Source: Paenibacillus pabuli NBRC 13638 (GTDB lineage Bacteria; Bacillota; Bacilli; Paenibacillales; Paenibacillaceae). From it: DNA of 64,000 bases. Where the stretch lies: assembly GCF_001514495.1 (NCBI RefSeq), contig NZ_BCNM01000001.1, positions 806,001 through 870,000 on the forward strand, in the 5' to 3' direction. The notes below the pieces were generated by a model. It made no database searches. It was given only the letters and a program-made list of their open reading frames with translations, and had not been told where the DNA came from. This document shows positions 18,068 to 29,000 of the stretch, one piece after another (position 1 is the stretch's first letter; each line of letters begins with the position of its first letter). Both the position numbers and the translations under genes were made by a program.

Positions 18068-18412
18068 TTATAGGCGTTCAAGAGACTCAACATAGTCCTT
18101 GGCATCTTTAAGAGACAGATTTTTGGCTTCACGAGCCTTCTTGATCGCTACTATTTTTTTGCCCTGTTGCGCAAGTGCCTGTAATTCCTTATCAAGTTCG
18201 GTCCAATCAGTCTGATTCGGTGAAGGTGGAGAACTATTCATGGAAGGAGAGCTATAGCTTAAAGAGGACTGTGCAGTAACACCTGCACCATTCTCCAAGC
18301 GCTCTACATCCCTTTTCAATTCATTCAGTTGGGCCTGAAGACTGGTGACCCGAACCAATAAGATAAGGATAAGAAGTAAAAATACAATCAAAACAATAGT
18401 GTTTATTTCCAT
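18068..18412 (-). CDS. membrane-anchored protein with an L7/L12 C-terminal-like domain
   Basis: A 114-residue protein with three parts. An N-terminal membrane helix (about residues 5-24, IVLIVFLLLILILLV) is followed by a short coiled coil (LQAQLNELKRDVERLE) and a Ser/Pro-rich linker. The C-terminal segment GKKIVAIKKAREAKNLSLKD-AKDYVE resembles the second half of the ribosomal L7/L12 C-terminal domain, a factor-binding fold. It is not a ribosomal protein: it is anchored, short and lacks the dimerisation domain. Function unknown. It is immediately downstream of the P450 gene on the same strand (40 bp), so the two may be co-transcribed. Confidence 0.75.
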   Translation of the reverse strand: MEINTIVLIVFLLLILILLVRVTSLQAQLNELKRDVERLENGAGVTAQSSLSYSSPSMNSSPPSPNQTDWTELDKELQALAQQGKKIVAIKKAREAKNLSLKDAKDYVESLERL

Positions 18413-18452
18413 CTAGTTGACTTCCTCGCTCTCTATAACTCCAAGTGAACAC

Positions 18453-19643
18453 TTATTTAAGCCGGATCGGAATTTCCTTGACACCTCGAACAATCATGCC
18501 AGATCTCCATTCAAGTTCATTAACATCAGCCTGAAGCTGCATCTCGGGAAAGCGGCGAAGCAGCGTGCTGATGGCAATCTCGCCTTCCAGTCGCGCAAGA
18601 GGAGCTCCCAGACAAAGGTGAATGCCTTTGCCAAAAGCCAGATGCGAACTTTTCTCGCGAGTGATGTCAAAAACATCCGCATCCTTAAATTTCTCTTCAT
18701 CCCGATTGGCTGAATCCAGCGCAACGATAACAAGTTCACCTTCAGCGATGTTATGTCCATGAAATTCAATGTCCTCTGATGCCCAGCGGGATGTACTGAA
18801 TTCAACCGGACCGTTATAACGGAGCATTTCCTCAACAGCATTATGAATTAACTCAGGCTGCTTGAGCAGCAGGTCGCGCTGATCCGGGTGCTCCAAAAGG
18901 GCAAGTACGCCATTGCCGATGAGATTAACCGTCGTTTCGTGTCCGGCGATAATCAGCAGAGCCACAACACTAAGCAGTTCCTTTTCAGATAGCTGTTCCC
19001 CTGATTCCTCTGCCACTACGAGCTGACTGATCAGATCGTCACCCGGTTGCTCACGTACTTTGGCGAACCAGGCATTCAGGTAATCAATGAACTCTTGAGC
19101 ATGCTGCTCAAACACATCATCATTCTCCGCACTTGTCGCATCGATAATGGTGTTGGACCATAACCGGAATTTGTCCTGATCTTCAAGAGGTACACCGAGG
19201 ATTTCGCTAATGACAATAATCGGTAACGGAAAAGCGAACTCATCGATCAGATTCATCTTCTCCTCGGAATGGAGATTATCCAGAAGATCGTCCGCAATAT
19301 CCTGAATATGGCTTCTCATGCCTTCAATCAATCGGGGAGTAAAAGCCTTCTGTACAAGTCCGCGCAAGCGGCGATGGTCAGGTGGATCCGCAAAAAGCAT
19401 GTGATGCACGAAAATGCTCTGCTGATCTGATCCGTAACGTTTGACTATATCCTTACTGAAGCGATTGTCTTTCAATACTTCGACTGCATCCTCGTATCGT
19501 GTGATAATCCAGCCGAATTCGCCATGGGGGAACATGACTCGGAACACCGGATCGCTTTCTCTCAAGTTTTGATAAACAGGGTAGGGGTTCTGGGTAAATT
19601 CCTTGGTGAAGAACTCAGACTGTGAAGTTTCATTTGTGCTCAA
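18453..19643 (-). CDS. cytochrome P450 (bacterial class, CYP107-like)
   Basis: A soluble 396-residue haem monooxygenase. The oxygen-binding I-helix shows LLIIAGHETTVNLIG, the K-helix E-x-x-R is in EEMLRYNGPVEFSTSRW, and the haem-cysteine loop is FGKGIHLCLGAPLARLEG. TTG 19643 is preceded by GAGGAG at good spacing. No ferredoxin, ferredoxin reductase or biosynthetic cluster is adjacent, so redox partner and substrate are unknown. Family level is certain; the CYP107 placement is by general resemblance. Confidence 0.93.
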   Translation of the reverse strand: MSTNETSQSEFFTKEFTQNPYPVYQNLRESDPVFRVMFPHGEFGWIITRYEDAVEVLKDNRFSKDIVKRYGSDQQSIFVHHMLFADPPDHRRLRGLVQKAFTPRLIEGMRSHIQDIADDLLDNLHSEEKMNLIDEFAFPLPIIVISEILGVPLEDQDKFRLWSNTIIDATSAENDDVFEQHAQEFIDYLNAWFAKVREQPGDDLISQLVVAEESGEQLSEKELLSVVALLIIAGHETTVNLIGNGVLALLEHPDQRDLLLKQPELIHNAVEEMLRYNGPVEFSTSRWASEDIEFHGHNIAEGELVIVALDSANRDEEKFKDADVFDITREKSSHLAFGKGIHLCLGAPLARLEGEIAISTLLRRFPEMQLQADVNELEWRSGMIVRGVKEIPIRLK

Positions 19644-19941
19644 ATGGTTAATCTCCTCTCATCAAAAGCTCCTAATGTCATGCGCCCTTATCTAAGGGGT
19701 CATAGATCATATGTTAATTTCGGTGGCTTCATACGAAAAGCCTGCACCATCCATATATTCAATATTAGAATGATTGAAACATTGTTTTCAATAAACAAAT
19801 ATGATAAGAGAACCCAGTGTAACCAGAATGGCTTCAATTTAAAAATGAACTCGGGATAATATAGCAGGTAAATATAGAGACGGTAAAGAAGAAACAGGAT
19901 AGAAAGAAACTTGAAAAATAACAAACCGAGGAGAGTGCACC
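19644..19941. other. divergent intergenic region, nothing recognised
   Basis: About 300 AT-rich bases between the divergent P450 and aldo/keto reductase genes. It must hold both promoters, but I cannot place them with confidence. The open frames across it have no ribosome binding sites and unlikely compositions. Confidence 0.4.
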
Positions 19942-20919
19942 ATGTCCAAATCACAGCTGCCCCTGCACCACCATCAGATACCCGCAAGTCCGCTTGTACT
20001 TGGTTGTATGCGTTTCGGAGGCGAGTGGGATGGTCTCCCGATTACCGAAGATCTAGTACTGGAAGGTCACAAGGCTGTTGAGGCAGCCCTTGAGATTGGT
20101 GTTAACCATTATGATCTGGCGGATATTTACACACGAGGTAAAGCAGAACATGTCATGGGCCGCGTCTTAAAAGAGCGGAAGGGGCTAAGGGAACAGATCT
20201 TCCTGCAATCCAAATGCGGCATACGTCTCGTTGGTGATGACGAGGGCCCTCAGCGGTATGATTCTTCCGGTGCTCATATTCAAGCAAGTGTGGATGGCAT
20301 TCTTGCGCGTTTGGGCGTGGAGTATCTGGACATTTTATTGCTTCATCGTCCTGATCCGCTTGCGCATCCGCAAGAGATTGGAGAAGCACTGGCGAAACTG
20401 CATCAAGCTGGCAAAGTCCGTCATTTTGGCGTATCCAATATGGGCTCCGAACAGATTCGTCTTCTTCAACTGCATAGCAGCGTGCCCTTGATTGTAAACC
20501 AGCTTGAGATGAGTTTGGATAAAATCGGATTTGTGGAGGCGGGAGTAACTGTTAACCGGCCCCAAGCCAAAGACAATGTATTTCCTTATGGGACGATGGA
20601 ATATTGTCAGGCAGAGCATATTCAACTGCAGGCATGGGGGCCGCTCGCGCAGGGTCGATTTACAGGCAGGGTCGTTGAGGGACAACGCCCGGAAATCGAG
20701 CATACATCCCAATTGGTGGATCGGATGGCGAAGGAGCGAGGAGTTACCCCGGAAGTGATCGTATTGGCTTGGTTAATGAAGCATCCGGCAGGAATCCAAC
20801 CCGTAATCGGTTCAATTCGTCCAGAGCGTATTCTGGCTTGTCGGGACGCTGTCAACACAGAGTTGACAAGGTATGAATGGTATGAGCTGTATTCCGCATC
20901 ATGTGGAAGAAGAATGTAG
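19942..20919 (+). CDS. aldo/keto reductase (YdhF-like)
   Basis: A 325-residue NADPH-dependent TIM-barrel oxidoreductase. The catalytic tetrad is seen as Asp/Tyr in YDLADIYTRGKAEHVMG, Lys in LQSKCGI and His in LLLHRPDPL. The C-terminal cofactor region contains QPVIGSIRPERILACRDA. Resemblance is to the E. coli YdhF subgroup. GAGGAGAG lies upstream of ATG 19942. It is a single gene with its own terminator. Confidence 0.9.
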   Translation: MSKSQLPLHHHQIPASPLVLGCMRFGGEWDGLPITEDLVLEGHKAVEAALEIGVNHYDLADIYTRGKAEHVMGRVLKERKGLREQIFLQSKCGIRLVGDDEGPQRYDSSGAHIQASVDGILARLGVEYLDILLLHRPDPLAHPQEIGEALAKLHQAGKVRHFGVSNMGSEQIRLLQLHSSVPLIVNQLEMSLDKIGFVEAGVTVNRPQAKDNVFPYGTMEYCQAEHIQLQAWGPLAQGRFTGRVVEGQRPEIEHTSQLVDRMAKERGVTPEVIVLAWLMKHPAGIQPVIGSIRPERILACRDAVNTELTRYEWYELYSASCGRRM

Positions 20920-20942
20920 GGCTATCGTGTAGATGCATGTGA

Positions 20943-20970
20943 AACACAGGTGCTAACCTGTGTTTTTTTT
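20943..20970 (+). terminator. terminator of the aldo/keto reductase gene
   Basis: Perfect stem AACACAGGT/ACCTGTGTT with loop GCTA, followed by eight T residues. Confidence 0.88.
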
Positions 20971-21120
20971 ATGATTCAGGGCTTAATCTGCTTGAAACAT
21001 CATACGAATCGTTTAATGAGCAATAGGGACGTAGGACCTGTAACCAAAGCACGTTTTAAACAGCAAAATGAATTTCAGTTCCATCTATAACTATATGTAA
21101 GAATAAAGGGAAAAAGAAGT

Positions 21121-21132
21121 GCACAATTGTGC
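21121..21132. promoter_or_regulatory. 12-bp palindrome upstream of the MoxR operon
   Basis: GCACAATTGTGC is perfectly self-complementary and lies about 150 bp upstream of the first gene of the MoxR/DUF5682/VWA operon. It is the only obvious symmetric element in the roughly 300-bp region between terminator and operon, so it is a candidate regulator site. Confidence 0.35.
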
Positions 21133-21284
21133 TATGAACCCTGACCATGTGCTTATACGAAATGCTGATAAGAAGGACGTTTCAACCATTTTTATCGATT
21201 TCCGCATTCGTTATAAGACCCCTGTGATAAAATAGCACTAATAAGAACATACGATCTGTTTGTATGAGAGGAGAAACCTTGACG

Positions 21285-22385
21285 ATGGAGATGCTTAAGC
21301 CACCCGCCGAGACATTATATGACACAGAATTAAGGGCGCTGCGAGAAGAAGATTCAGGAAAACGTCCTCCAAATTGGCTGCTGTCCCCGGCCTATGTCAG
21401 AGATTTTATTATTGGCAGAGATAAGCCCGCCATTCTGGACGGTGAAGAGGTTCCCATTACGCGGAAGTTTTATGGCAACGATGTACTGATTGAACGTGCT
21501 GTGGTGACCTTGGCAGGCAATCGGGGCTTAATGCTGGTAGGGGAACCCGGGACAGCCAAAACCATGCTCAGTGAATTGCTGACCGCAGCCATCTCGGGAA
21601 CAAGCCTGAACACGATTCAGGGCACGGCAGGTACAACCGAAGACATGATCAAATATTCCTGGAATTACGCCATGCTGCTGGATAAAGGCCCCTCAGAGGC
21701 GGCACTTGTACCCTCACCGCTATATAACGGGATGAAGAAAGGGATTCTTACCCGTTTTGAAGAGATTACACGTTGCCCTGCTGAAGCGCAGGATAGTCTG
21801 ATCAGTATTCTGAGTGACAAGGTGATGAGTATTCCTGAACTGGATGGCGGTGTGCTGTTTGCCAAACCAGGGTTTAACGTGATTGCTACGGCGAACATTC
21901 GTGACAAGGGTGTCAATGAAATGAGTGGTGCATTGAAGCGACGTTTCAATTTTGAAACGATCAAACCGATCGGTAATGTGAAAATGGAAGCCAAAATTAT
22001 TGAATCCCAGGCACGCAGCCTGTTATTACATAGCGGAATAGACATCGAGATACATACAGATGTGGTTGAATTGCTGGCCACGACGTTTATGGAGCTTCGC
22101 ACGGGAATGACGCGGGAAGGTTACAAGCTGGATACTCCCCAAGCATCCATGAGCACAGCTGAAGCGGTATCTGTATATGTACAGAGTGCCATGACTTCTT
22201 ATTACTACGAAGACAAGGGAATTACATTAGATCGACTGGTGCAAAACATGCTGGGGACGATAGCAAAAGAAAGCGAGAAGGATCTGTCCATCCTCAAAAC
22301 CTACTTCTCCAAGGTCGTGAAGGAGCGTTCCAAGGCAGAAGAGATTTGGAGGGACTATTATGAGGAGAAGAAATGGATCGGTTAA
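21285..22385 (+). CDS. MoxR-type AAA+ ATPase (YehL-like)
   Basis: AAA+ ATPase of about 366 residues. Walker A is GEPGTAKT near residue 85; the Walker B region is ILTRFEEITR, with Glu where Asp-Glu is usual; sensor 1 is NVIATANIRD and the arginine finger region is LKRRFNF. MoxR ATPases act as chaperone-like remodelers, usually on partners with VWA domains, and such a partner is encoded two genes downstream. AGAGGAG at 21267-21273 could serve ATG 21285, TTG 21279 or, less likely, ATG 21264. The 3' end overlaps the next gene by 13 bases. The best functional parallel is E. coli YehL. Confidence 0.88.
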   Translation: MEMLKPPAETLYDTELRALREEDSGKRPPNWLLSPAYVRDFIIGRDKPAILDGEEVPITRKFYGNDVLIERAVVTLAGNRGLMLVGEPGTAKTMLSELLTAAISGTSLNTIQGTAGTTEDMIKYSWNYAMLLDKGPSEAALVPSPLYNGMKKGILTRFEEITRCPAEAQDSLISILSDKVMSIPELDGGVLFAKPGFNVIATANIRDKGVNEMSGALKRRFNFETIKPIGNVKMEAKIIESQARSLLLHSGIDIEIHTDVVELLATTFMELRTGMTREGYKLDTPQASMSTAEAVSVYVQSAMTSYYYEDKGITLDRLVQNMLGTIAKESEKDLSILKTYFSKVVKERSKAEEIWRDYYEEKKWIG

Positions 22386-24775
22386 CAGGAAAGGCTGAGC
22401 AGGATGTTGCCCAGTTACGGAATCTATTTGAGTCCCAGGTTTATAACCTGAACAACGGAACGCTTTATTTTCCCATACGCCATCATAGTCCGGTCTGTTC
22501 CTATCATTTGCTGCGATTGATTGAAGAATACAAGCCCGACATCATTCTAATTGAAGGGCCGGAGAGCGGGAATCCGCTGCTTGATGTTTTGGCTGATGAG
22601 GCGACACAACCTCCTGTCAGTCTTTACTACACCTATGAGAGTGAAGAGGAGAGAGCGGCCTGTTATTACCCGATGCTTCGGTACTCGCCTGAATATGTGG
22701 CTTTGAAGGAAGCTGCAAGATTGGGTACTCCAGCGCAATTTATTGACCTTGACTACCATCATTTCGCTAAGCCCAACAAGGCCGAACAACGGGAGATTTC
22801 CATTCAAGACGAGTCATTGCTTGCAGGCTCTGAGTTTATCCACCGATTATGTCAACAAACAAACTCTCGAAGTTTCGATGAGTTATGGGAGAACGTATTT
22901 GAGATTAGTGGATTGGAGAAGGCGACACAGGGATTTGTACAGGATGTATTCACATATTGCACCTTATCCCGGATGTGTTATTCAGCGGAGCAGCTGCACA
23001 GTACAGGCGATCTGGCCAGAGAAGCGCATATGAAGAAACGTATTGAACAAGCCGGACGGGAGTATGAACGTGTGCTTGTGATCACGGGTGGATTTCATAC
23101 GTATGGTCTTCTGATGTCGGAGCATCCTGAACCGGACTCTGCAGGGATGACGTTGAACGAGCAAGTCCGGGATCAGAATTCGGTACATCAGCAGATGTAT
23201 CCCATGGTCTACACGTTTGCCGAAGCGGATCGGCTGAATGGGTATGCGAGCGGCATGCCTTACGTGAATTATTACGAACTGATCTGGACCCAACTGCTTC
23301 GTCAAAAGAACTCCGTGTATAATGTTACCGCTTTGGACTTCTTGTCCCGATTAACCCACAAGGTGAGGGAAGGACATGAACATGTATCTACCAGCGACGC
23401 CATTGAGGCATACAGCATGGTTCAGGGCCTCGCAGGATTGAGAGGGAAAAGGGAAGGCGGTGTCTATGAGCTGATGGATGCAACCCTTTCTTCTTTTGTT
23501 AAGGGGGAACTTACGTTAGCTTCAGACAAACCGCTGCAAGAACTGCACCAATTGCTAACCGGGGATGTCATAGGAAAAGTAGCTCCCAACCCATTCAGTA
23601 TTCCGATCGTTGAGGATTTCAAAGAACGTTGTACCGAGTCCAAACTTCAAATTCGTACTACAGGCCAACATAAGAAAGTACTTGATGTATATGCCAAACC
23701 AGATCATCGTCGGCAAAGTCAATTGTTTCAATGTATCGTTTATCTCGTTCCGGATTTTGCAAAGCGGCAATCGGGACCGGATTGGATTGCACAGCGAGAC
23801 ATGAACCTTGTTCGGGAGACGTGGGTATACACCTATTCCTCCAGAATTGAGGCACGATTGATCGAGAATTCACTCTATGGAGGCACGATTAGGGAAGCTG
23901 CTACGCGCAAAATGGAAGAAGAGATGAAGGAAATACCGGATCATCACAGCGGTGACCTGGCCAAATCCATGCTTCAAGCTCTGCTTATGGGCCTGCAGGA
24001 TACAGCAATGAAGCTGTATGAACAAGTGAAGTCGGCGCTCCGAAAGGATGGAAATTTCCTGTCGTTGTGTGAAAGTCTTCATCTGTTGAACCGAATACAG
24101 CAGCATCGCAGACTTCTTGGGTTGTCTGAAGAAGAGCAGCTCCTTAACCTCGTATCCGAAGCCTATAACCATGCAGTTGACAAACTGATGCAGCTCTCAA
24201 GAACGAATCCGGACGAACATGAAGCGATTGTCCAGGGACTGAAGCTGCTTGCGATGCTGGCAGATTCGTCCGAAGAGCATTTTCGGGATGATACCTTCCG
24301 GGCACATTTGGATGAACTTCTGTCAGACAGCCAACTCCCGGCGCAGCTGGAGGGGGTATGTATTGCCATATCTTCAGGACTTGGGGACAGACTCAGGGAA
24401 GAGATTGTGGATCGGGCACGCGGGTACATTCGGGGATCACAGGAACAGACTCGGCAGACTGCTCTTTATCTACAGGGCGTGTTCTCTGTAGCCCGAGACG
24501 CTTTTTTGTATGAAGATCAGCTCTTATCGGAGTTGAATTATCTGATCGAGCAACTTGATTATGAAGAATTTATTCGAATGATCCCTGAACTTCGATTGGC
24601 GTTTACTTACTTCACTCCAATGGAGACAGGCCTAATTGCGGATCGGGTTGCGAACCTGCATCAGGTAGAGATCGAAGAGATGTCCTGGTCTTCCATTGAC
24701 GAGCGAACGCTGATTCAGACGAAAACATGGGATGAAGCCCTTCGGAAGGAGTTTGACGCATGGAAACTGATCTGA
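22373..24775 (+). CDS. DUF5682-family protein (YehM-like)
   Basis: A large cytosolic protein of 800 residues with no known enzymatic motif. The N-terminal third has the conserved blocks YFPIRHHSPVCSYHLLRLI, DIILIEGPESG and VLVITGGFHTYGLL, which I associate with DUF5682 and E. coli YehM. The H-H-S-P and E-G-P motifs, with a later G-G-F-H-T-Y, look like conserved polar sites and could form a catalytic or ligand site. The remainder is helical. It overlaps the MoxR gene at its start and the VWA gene at its end (16 bases), showing tight translational coupling of ATPase, DUF5682 and VWA proteins. Function unknown. Confidence 0.8.
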   Translation: MDRLTGKAEQDVAQLRNLFESQVYNLNNGTLYFPIRHHSPVCSYHLLRLIEEYKPDIILIEGPESGNPLLDVLADEATQPPVSLYYTYESEEERAACYYPMLRYSPEYVALKEAARLGTPAQFIDLDYHHFAKPNKAEQREISIQDESLLAGSEFIHRLCQQTNSRSFDELWENVFEISGLEKATQGFVQDVFTYCTLSRMCYSAEQLHSTGDLAREAHMKKRIEQAGREYERVLVITGGFHTYGLLMSEHPEPDSAGMTLNEQVRDQNSVHQQMYPMVYTFAEADRLNGYASGMPYVNYYELIWTQLLRQKNSVYNVTALDFLSRLTHKVREGHEHVSTSDAIEAYSMVQGLAGLRGKREGGVYELMDATLSSFVKGELTLASDKPLQELHQLLTGDVIGKVAPNPFSIPIVEDFKERCTESKLQIRTTGQHKKVLDVYAKPDHRRQSQLFQCIVYLVPDFAKRQSGPDWIAQRDMNLVRETWVYTYSSRIEARLIENSLYGGTIREAATRKMEEEMKEIPDHHSGDLAKSMLQALLMGLQDTAMKLYEQVKSALRKDGNFLSLCESLHLLNRIQQHRRLLGLSEEEQLLNLVSEAYNHAVDKLMQLSRTNPDEHEAIVQGLKLLAMLADSSEEHFRDDTFRAHLDELLSDSQLPAQLEGVCIAISSGLGDRLREEIVDRARGYIRGSQEQTRQTALYLQGVFSVARDAFLYEDQLLSELNYLIEQLDYEEFIRMIPELRLAFTYFTPMETGLIADRVANLHQVEIEEMSWSSIDERTLIQTKTWDEALRKEFDAWKLI

Positions 24776-25950
24776 CTGAGCTGGATACAACCAAGGAAAA
24801 TGTGGAAGACAAAGCAGAGCTTAACCGGGCGGAAACCTTAAACCGTTGGCGCCTCATTCTGGGTGAATCCGCCGATGAGGGGCTGTCCAATGCAGAAGAT
24901 TACTCCCCTGATGATTTTAAATATACCGAAGTCGATGAGATTCTGGGATATCTGTATCATCGCGAATACGGGGAAGAGCAGGGTTACAGAAAAGGGGGAG
25001 GCCAAGGTCCTTCGAATCTGACCGTTCCCAAATGGCTGCATAAAGTCAGGGAATTGTTCCCGAAATCAACGGTTGAAATATTGGAAAAACAGGCGCTTGA
25101 TCATTATGGGTTGACTGAATTGTTAACCGACAAGAAGCTGCTTGAGTCACTTGAACCCAATATGAACCTGCTTAAGAATATTATGCAATTTAAAGGGCGA
25201 ATGAAAGGCGACGTGTTAAAGAGCGCCAAGGAAATCGTTCGAATCGTGGTTGAAGAGCTGCGACGCCAGCTGGAATCTCAGACCAGAGCGAGCATTACAG
25301 GGAAACGCAGCCGCTATGCATCCAGTTCGGTGCGTTCCTTGCGTAACCTGAATTTCAAGCAAACCATCACCAAGAACTTGAAAAACTATGACAAAAACAA
25401 TCGCAGATTTGTCATTGAACGTCTATATTTTGACGGGAATATCCAGTCCCATAACAAGTGGGATATCATTATTGGCGTGGACGAAAGTGGTAGCATGCTG
25501 GATTCAGTCATCTATAGTTCGGTGATGGCCAGCATTTTCTATCGTCTGAATGCATTGCGAACGAAATTATTTATTTTTGACACACAGGTGGTCGATCTGA
25601 GTGACAGGCTGGAAGATCCGGTAGATGTGCTTATGAATGTGCAGCTTGGCGGGGGAACGCATATTTCCAAAGCACTCCGTTATGGTGAGACGTTAATCGA
25701 AAATCCAGCAAAAACGATATACATTCTCGTTAGTGATCTGGAGGAGGGTTACCCTATCCAGCACATGTATAAAGCATGCAAGGATATTCTGGATACGGGC
25801 TGCAAATTGCTGGTGCTGACTGCGCTCGATTTTAACGGAGATACCGTGTACAACAAACATGCTGCGCAGACGTTATCCAATATGGGTGCACATGTAGCTG
25901 CAATTACACCTAATGAGTTGGCGGATTGGATTGGCGAGATTATTACTTGA
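24760..25950 (+). CDS. VWA-domain protein with intact MIDAS (YehP-like)
   Basis: A 396-residue protein. The N-terminal half is charged and helical (about 1-230). The C-terminal von Willebrand A domain holds the metal-ion-dependent adhesion site: D-E-S-G-S at residues 241-245 (GVDESGSMLDS), the threonine in LGGGTHISKAL and the aspartate in LVSDLEEGY. No signal peptide or membrane segment is seen, so it acts in the cytosol, as expected for a MoxR partner. ATG 24760 overlaps the DUF5682 stop. An 88-bp gap with a fresh AAGGAGG separates it from the DUF4132 gene. Equivalent to E. coli YehP. Confidence 0.87.
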   Translation: METDLTELDTTKENVEDKAELNRAETLNRWRLILGESADEGLSNAEDYSPDDFKYTEVDEILGYLYHREYGEEQGYRKGGGQGPSNLTVPKWLHKVRELFPKSTVEILEKQALDHYGLTELLTDKKLLESLEPNMNLLKNIMQFKGRMKGDVLKSAKEIVRIVVEELRRQLESQTRASITGKRSRYASSSVRSLRNLNFKQTITKNLKNYDKNNRRFVIERLYFDGNIQSHNKWDIIIGVDESGSMLDSVIYSSVMASIFYRLNALRTKLFIFDTQVVDLSDRLEDPVDVLMNVQLGGGTHISKALRYGETLIENPAKTIYILVSDLEEGYPIQHMYKACKDILDTGCKLLVLTALDFNGDTVYNKHAAQTLSNMGAHVAAITPNELADWIGEIIT

Positions 25951-26038
25951 GCAGCGAGATAAGTCGAATGTTATAAAATGATGAATTCATTGGTTGTATA
26001 CAAATCACTTATAAAATCATATCAAGGAGGAATGTGCA

Positions 26039-29000
26039 ATGCTTACCGCAGACCGTGCAGTGGAAGCTTTGGTGGAGAAATTTGCAGAGGTATGTTCAAA
26101 CGAATATTCGTTGAAAACGGACCGGAGTTCGGAAATCGTAGATTATGTAATGGGAACGACAGACAAATTCCCTGATCTGATAGGAAAATCCAGTCATTAT
26201 GCGTACCAGACGATCGATGTGCTCTTGAAACTTGCCAAAAAGGATGACGGAGAACTCTTTTTTCGGGCAGGGGCTATTGTCATTCATATGGAATCCACTT
26301 ATTCCAGAAGGAATTCATGGAGAACCGATGGACTTACGATTTGTCTTGGAAACGAATCTGAAGCCCGTGGATTGAGTTGGAAGAGCAAAAGCAATGATCA
26401 CATAGGCGGGTTGTTGTCACGTTTGGAGAAAATCATTCAGTTTGCTGGAGAAAAGGAAATTCAGGAGGAGATCAAGAGCAGACTGAAGGGCAATTTCGAG
26501 GATGTAATTAATGGCATGCTCCTTCTTCGATTATATTCAGATCTAGGTGTTGAAGCTTCTCATCGGGCACAGGTGCAGCAGCTCACTCAATCTCTCCCTG
26601 CATTGTTCCAACATGTGATGACGAGTGAACCAAGTAAGCTGCAGCAAGAGCTGCATACATTGATCGAACCTCTCGCGGTTTGCAATTTCCAGACCAAACA
26701 TAACAGATCTGCTTATGAATTGAAGGAGGAATTCCTTCAGGAGAAGCGGCAACAGGTGGTCGCTGAGAACTATTCGGATACGTCTCTTTCCAAAAAAGAG
26801 CAGCTGTCTTATAGTGTGTTTGAAAAGACAATGATCCTTGTGAGCAGTGCCTTGTTATATATGGTTAACATCAGTGGTGGCAAACAGCGTTTTCTCGAAA
26901 ACAAAGGGGAGACCGGTTCAGTTTTGCTTGAAGCCATACACCAATTACATGAGATCTATCCACTTGAAGTTCGGCGTTACTTGTTAAGAATGGACCCAAG
27001 GGCCAAGAATGCCAATGAGCTGCTGTCCGGATTGGTGCCCTTAGATGAGCCCTATCAACTGATTGAAACGTTGCGAACCGAACTCGAAGCGTACACCATA
27101 CCATGGCAATTTCTGAAATCAGCGATTGTGAGTGAACCGCAGCAGGCTATTCGTGCATATCACCTATTAAAAGCCCCATTCCTCAAATTGTGTATTCAAA
27201 AAATACTGGAGGACGATGGAATTGCTGTACCCGATGTGGATGAGACCGTTGAACAAGCTGTATTCAGTGCGCTTCGCCATCCATTAGATGGAGGAAGACA
27301 GGGGTTAGCCATTGCACGATATTTGAACGGAGAAAGCACACTTGAACAATACTGGGAAGACCCGAATAGTCGTGGGCTGTTTAATAATCTGAATCGGGAC
27401 AAAAAGCGCGTCCATAACCTGATCAGCATTAGTTTCCTGCCGTTGGATTCGGAGGCAATGCGTCGATTCGTGATTCTGACCACGTATCCCGAGTGGACAC
27501 TGGATATCGTTTCTGATATGTATCAATCTTATGCGTTTAGCGGTGAGAAGCTGCTTGAACGTTATGGTCATGATCCAGAGGTGCAAAAAGAGAAATTGCT
27601 GTCTAGCCTACTTTCGCTCAATGGCATGACCGATTACAGGTACAGATCAATGCCTCAGGATGAATATCGCCGAATCATTCAGCACAATCTCGATTATGCG
27701 ATTGGACAGTACAAGAAACTGCCAACCGACACACGTATTCTTGTTTTGGAAATTACCTTTGAACAACGTCACGAACTTTCAACAAAACAAATGGCCGAAG
27801 CGATTCGTGCCGGGTTGCAGGATTCCTCCAAAAAGGCAAATGGAGTGGCGTTATCTGAATTCAATCGGACACCTGACCCAGACCTGTATACCGCCATATA
27901 TCGTTCGGAGAAAAAAGTGGGTGTGAAAGAAATGGCATTGAGTGCCATTCGAAGTTTGGATCATAGCAAGGTGATCTATCGTGAGCTTCTGGATAGTGAG
28001 AAATCTTCAGACTGGAAGAACCTGATTCAAATTCTGCTGGATACCGCAGATCAAAGCCCGGAGTATGCTCATGCTGCGCTTGCAGATCAGGCAGATGCCA
28101 AAAAACTGGCCAGACTAAGCTGGTTGTCTCTGAACGATCTTCCTTCTCTGGTGCGTTTAGAGGACAAATCACCTTTGGATGATCGAATCAAGCAATATCT
28201 CTTGGTGCAATCAATAGATCATACATCTGCGCCGAACGAAAGACTGAATGAACTACGCGAGTATGTAAGCGAGGAATCGTTAGCACGTTTTGCTGGTGAG
28301 CTGCTCCAGTTGTGGATTCAGGAGGGTGCTTCCGCGAAGGAGAAGTGGGTGATGTATCTCTCTGCCCTCTTTGGTGACGTTCAGATTGTCAATATATTGG
28401 CTCCACAAATTAAGGAATGGACAGAAAACAGCCGAGGCGCCATTGCAGCAGATGCTGTAAAAGTATTGGCCTATCTTAAGGAACCATCCGCTCTCATGGC
28501 GATTGATAAGATTAAACGTAGTGTGAAAAACCGCCAGGTTAAAGGTGCGGCTGAAGAAGCGTTGCAGCTGGCAGCGGAAAATAGTGGACTTACCTCGGAA
28601 CAGCTGGAAGATCGACTCGTCACCACACTTGGTTTTGATGAGAATGGAACGATGCAATTGAGCTACGGTGAGCGTTCATTCCTCATTAAAGTGAATGGAG
28701 ATCTGCAGGTCGTTGTCCTGAATGAAGAAACGGGAAAATCGGTGAAAAGCTTGCCTGCCCCTGCACAGAAAGATGATGCTGAACTTGCCGCACAGTCCAA
28801 GGCTCGTTTCACTCAACTGAAAAAGGATCTCAAAACAATGGTTAGCATACAGGCACAACGTCTGGAGGAATCATTGTCCAAGCAACGTCTGTGGGCTGCT
28901 GAGGACTGGACAGCACTGTTTGTACAAAATGTAATTATGCAGAAATTCGCTGTAGGTCTGATCTGGGGTACGTATGAAGATGGCCAACTGGTCAACACCT

